Below are positions 62,023 through 64,000 of a stretch of DNA of 64,000 bases, one piece after another (position 1 is the first letter of the stretch; each line of letters starts with the position of its first letter). The translations under genes and the position numbers were made by a program. The notes below the pieces were generated by a model, which saw nothing but the letters and a program-made list of their open reading frames with translations, was not told where the DNA came from and made no database searches. This DNA comes from Oceanobacillus saliphilus (GTDB taxonomy: Bacteria > Bacillota > Bacilli > Bacillales > Amphibacillaceae). The stretch spans positions 513,297-577,296 of the forward strand of contig NZ_JALCZU010000001.1 in the NCBI RefSeq assembly GCF_023522835.1, read 5' to 3'.

Positions 62023-63504
62023 TCAATTACGGTTCAACACTGCATCGATATATAGTTGCGGATTCATTAGCGTATTTGCTGCGTCCAAAACGTAGGGTGC
62101 AATTGCTTCTACTCCCAACCCTAATACAATTGTTCCGCCACTAAGCAGCATGCATGGTATGATCCAGCCTTTTTTCATGGGAACTTTATCTTCTTTACTG
62201 ATAATCGTTTCTCCCCAGAAACTGTTGAGGAATATCCGAAGCAGCGAATACAGCACAAACATACTAGAAATAAAAGCCAGTGCCAGCAGGATATACGATC
62301 CCGTTTCAATTGCACCCTGGCCGATGAGCACTTTCCCGATAAATCCACTGAATGGGGGAATTCCGGCAAGAGAAAGCATGACGATGAAGAAAATCCAACC
62401 TAATGATGGATAATTCCGTATCAATCCACTCATATGGTCGATTCTCGTTTCTCCAGTTACAACAATCATTGTACCTGCAAGTAAGAAAAGAAGCGCTTTG
62501 ACAATCATGTCATGAATCAAGTAATAAATGGATCCTTCGAGTGCTGCTTGTGTTCCAATCGCAAGTCCAACCAATATAAATCCAACTGCAATAATAACAT
62601 TATAGGCAACAATCTGACGTATATCCTTATACGCTATCGCCCCAATGCTACCACCAATTAACGTTAATCCCGCCAATATTCCTATCAGTGTGTGGGTAAC
62701 TGATGGTTCGTGATAAAACAACAGCGTAAAAATACGAATCATAGCGTATATCCCCACTTTTGTCAGTAAGGCTCCGAATAAGGCTGCAACTGCTGTAGCT
62801 GGTACACTGTACGCGCCGGGCAGCCAAAAGTAGAGTAACAGACCTGCCTTCAGTGCAAAAACAGTCAAAAATACGATACTTATTACGGTGAGCAAAGGAG
62901 TTTGACCGGATTCTGCTATTCTCTCTGATAAATGAGCAAGGTTCAATGTACCAACTGTCCCGTATAAATAAGCAATTGCAATCAGGAAAACCCAGGAAGA
63001 TACTACATTAATCACAACGTATTTTACCGATTCACTAAGCTGTGCTTTCCTTCCGCCAAGCGTAATAAGTACATAAGAGGCCAGAAGCATGATTTCAAAG
63101 CAAACATAAAGATTAAATAAATCTCCCGTCAAAAAGGAACCGTTCACTCCGGCGATTAAAAAGTTAACAAATGAATAGAAATACATATTTTCAATAGCTT
63201 TTCCAACGGATGAAAATGCATAAAGCAGACAAATTGCTGTTACGATACTCGTAGTCAGAACAAGAATGACCGAGAAAGAATCAGCTACGAACAAAATACC
63301 ATATGGTGGTTCCCATCCTCCAAAATCCAGTCTGAGTATCCCTTCCGTTTGAATACGATTTAATAAATACACTGCTATACCAGCATTTACAATCATGACA
63401 AGAAAACTGACCCATCTTTGAAGTTTGATGTAAGGACGCAGGAAAATCAAAAGGATACCAGCGATTACAGGGATAATCATTGGCATTACCAATACATTAT
63501 TCAT
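62023..63504 (-). CDS. mrpD: Na+/H+ antiporter subunit MrpD
   Basis: 493-residue proton-translocating subunit related to respiratory complex I NuoM/NuoN, with about fourteen membrane helices. The conserved Glu and Lys of the proton path are in NLYVCFEIMLLASYV near residue 137 and FALKAGLLLYFWLPGAYS near 218. The helix-breaking segment AYKDIRQIVAYN near 297 matches complex I-type antiporters. It overlaps mrpC at its 5' end. Confidence 0.95.
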   Translation of the reverse strand: MNNVLVMPMIIPVIAGILLIFLRPYIKLQRWVSFLVMIVNAGIAVYLLNRIQTEGILRLDFGGWEPPYGILFVADSFSVILVLTTSIVTAICLLYAFSSVGKAIENMYFYSFVNFLIAGVNGSFLTGDLFNLYVCFEIMLLASYVLITLGGRKAQLSESVKYVVINVVSSWVFLIAIAYLYGTVGTLNLAHLSERIAESGQTPLLTVISIVFLTVFALKAGLLLYFWLPGAYSVPATAVAALFGALLTKVGIYAMIRIFTLLFYHEPSVTHTLIGILAGLTLIGGSIGAIAYKDIRQIVAYNVIIAVGFILVGLAIGTQAALEGSIYYLIHDMIVKALLFLLAGTMIVVTGETRIDHMSGLIRNYPSLGWIFFIVMLSLAGIPPFSGFIGKVLIGQGAIETGSYILLALAFISSMFVLYSLLRIFLNSFWGETIISKEDKVPMKKGWIIPCMLLSGGTIVLGLGVEAIAPYVLDAANTLMNPQLYIDAVLNRN

Positions 63505-63838
63505 GTTTCATCCCCCGCAGTTCATCCAGTTTATCTGTTCCTGTTTCCTGGTACGTCCGATAGGCCAAGACAAGGGCCACTGCCGTTACAGCAAAACTGA
63601 TAACGATGGAAGTAAGGATGAGTGCCTGGGGCAATGCATCCACAAAAGTCCCATTGCCTTCACCAAGTATAGGAACACTTCCGATTTTCAGGCCTCCACC
63701 CATCGTCATAATCAGTAAATGGGCTGCATGCGATAGAATTGCTGTCCCCAATATTACCCGGATGAGACTCCTTGATAAAATTAAGTAGGTAGCAACCGTT
63801 ACTAATACACCTGCCAGGATGGTTATTAACGTTTCCAT
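63497..63838 (-). CDS. mrpC: Na+/H+ antiporter subunit MrpC
   Basis: 113-residue subunit related to NuoK with three membrane helices. SHAAHLLIMTMGG and VDALPQALILTSIVISFAVTAVALVLAYR are family landmarks. The ATG lies 3 bases after the mrpB stop. Confidence 0.95.
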   Translation of the reverse strand: METLITILAGVLVTVATYLILSRSLIRVILGTAILSHAAHLLIMTMGGGLKIGSVPILGEGNGTFVDALPQALILTSIVISFAVTAVALVLAYRTYQETGTDKLDELRGMKHE

Positions 63839-63841
63839 AAT

Positions 63842-64000
63842 TTATACATCCTCACTAATACTTAAGATTATTGTAACTACGACTCCTACGACGACGAGTG
63901 CCACCCCTGCCTCGAAGATCGTAACAGTGGTCAGTTCTGTTTTTCCGAAAAAGGGAAGATCAAAATACGCAAAAGATTGGGTTAAAAACGGTACATCAAA
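63842..64000 (-). CDS. mrpB: Na+/H+ antiporter subunit MrpB (3' part)
   Basis: The last 52 codons of a minus-strand gene that continues beyond the right edge. They read as the C-terminus of MrpB, with ELTTVTIFEAGVALVVVGVV and a final SISEDV. It is in the expected order upstream of mrpC; mrpA should lie beyond the edge. Confidence 0.9.
   Translation of the reverse strand, partial: FDVPFLTQSFAYFDLPFFGKTELTTVTIFEAGVALVVVGVVVTIILSISEDV

Overview
The window reads as a chromosomal segment of a low-GC, Gram-positive spore-former-type Bacillaceae, most like the halophilic or alkaliphilic Oceanobacillus/Virgibacillus group. The evidence is AGGAGG-type ribosome sites, gltAB, a NaChBac-type sodium channel, a seven-subunit-type Mrp Na+/H+ antiporter, a CYP152 peroxygenase, and a B. 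subtilis-type eps locus with a SinR homologue. The genus is inferred from gene content only. Almost every gene lies on the minus strand.

Layout. (1) 1-4.7 kb: a cobalamin riboswitch with terminator for a gene off the left edge, a TrpXYZ-like ABC importer (binding lipoprotein, permease, ATPase) and a metallo-beta-lactamase-fold hydrolase. (2) 5-8.3 kb: an ECF sigma factor, its anti-sigma factor and a glutamine-dependent asparagine synthetase-type amidotransferase in one tight operon. (3) 8.3-12 kb: a ParM-like actin with a partner protein and an upstream iteron-like repeat region, then a membrane diguanylate cyclase. (4) 12-19.6 kb: rlmN and the glutamate synthase pair. (5) 19.8-32 kb: a lasso-peptide gene cluster with two cyclases, two very short precursor genes (25665-25817 and 27954-28082), one shared RRE protein (B1), one shared leader peptidase (B2), a peptide kinase, a nucleotidyltransferase and two ABC exporters. 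(6) 32-54.6 kb: an exopolysaccharide (eps) cluster, with epsA, epsB, an EAR-type antitermination RNA, epsC, galU, epsD, epsF, a GT2, epsG, galE, a small unknown gene, epsL, epsM, epsN, sinR, and then an AT-rich run of glycosyltransferases, a pyruvyltransferase and a broken GT2 gene. (7) 54.8-64 kb: a luciferase-like oxidoreductase, a sodium channel, a class I amidotransferase-like hydrolase, a CYP152 P450, a gene-free stretch with palindromic elements, WrbA and the mrpB-G genes.

The most interesting observation joins regions 5 and 6. The eps cluster encodes a clear SinR homologue. Palindromes of the form GTTCnTnATnAnGAAC, close to the known SinR half-site GTTCTYT, sit in the spacer of the eps promoter, elsewhere in the eps leader, and immediately upstream of each of the two lasso cyclase-precursor units. 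This suggests that matrix polysaccharide and lasso-peptide production are controlled by the same biofilm regulator. The two predicted lasso cores begin with Asn and Gln, which is unusual, and both end in Ser, the residue phosphorylated in paeninodin-type systems. All operator, promoter and structure calls were made by eye.
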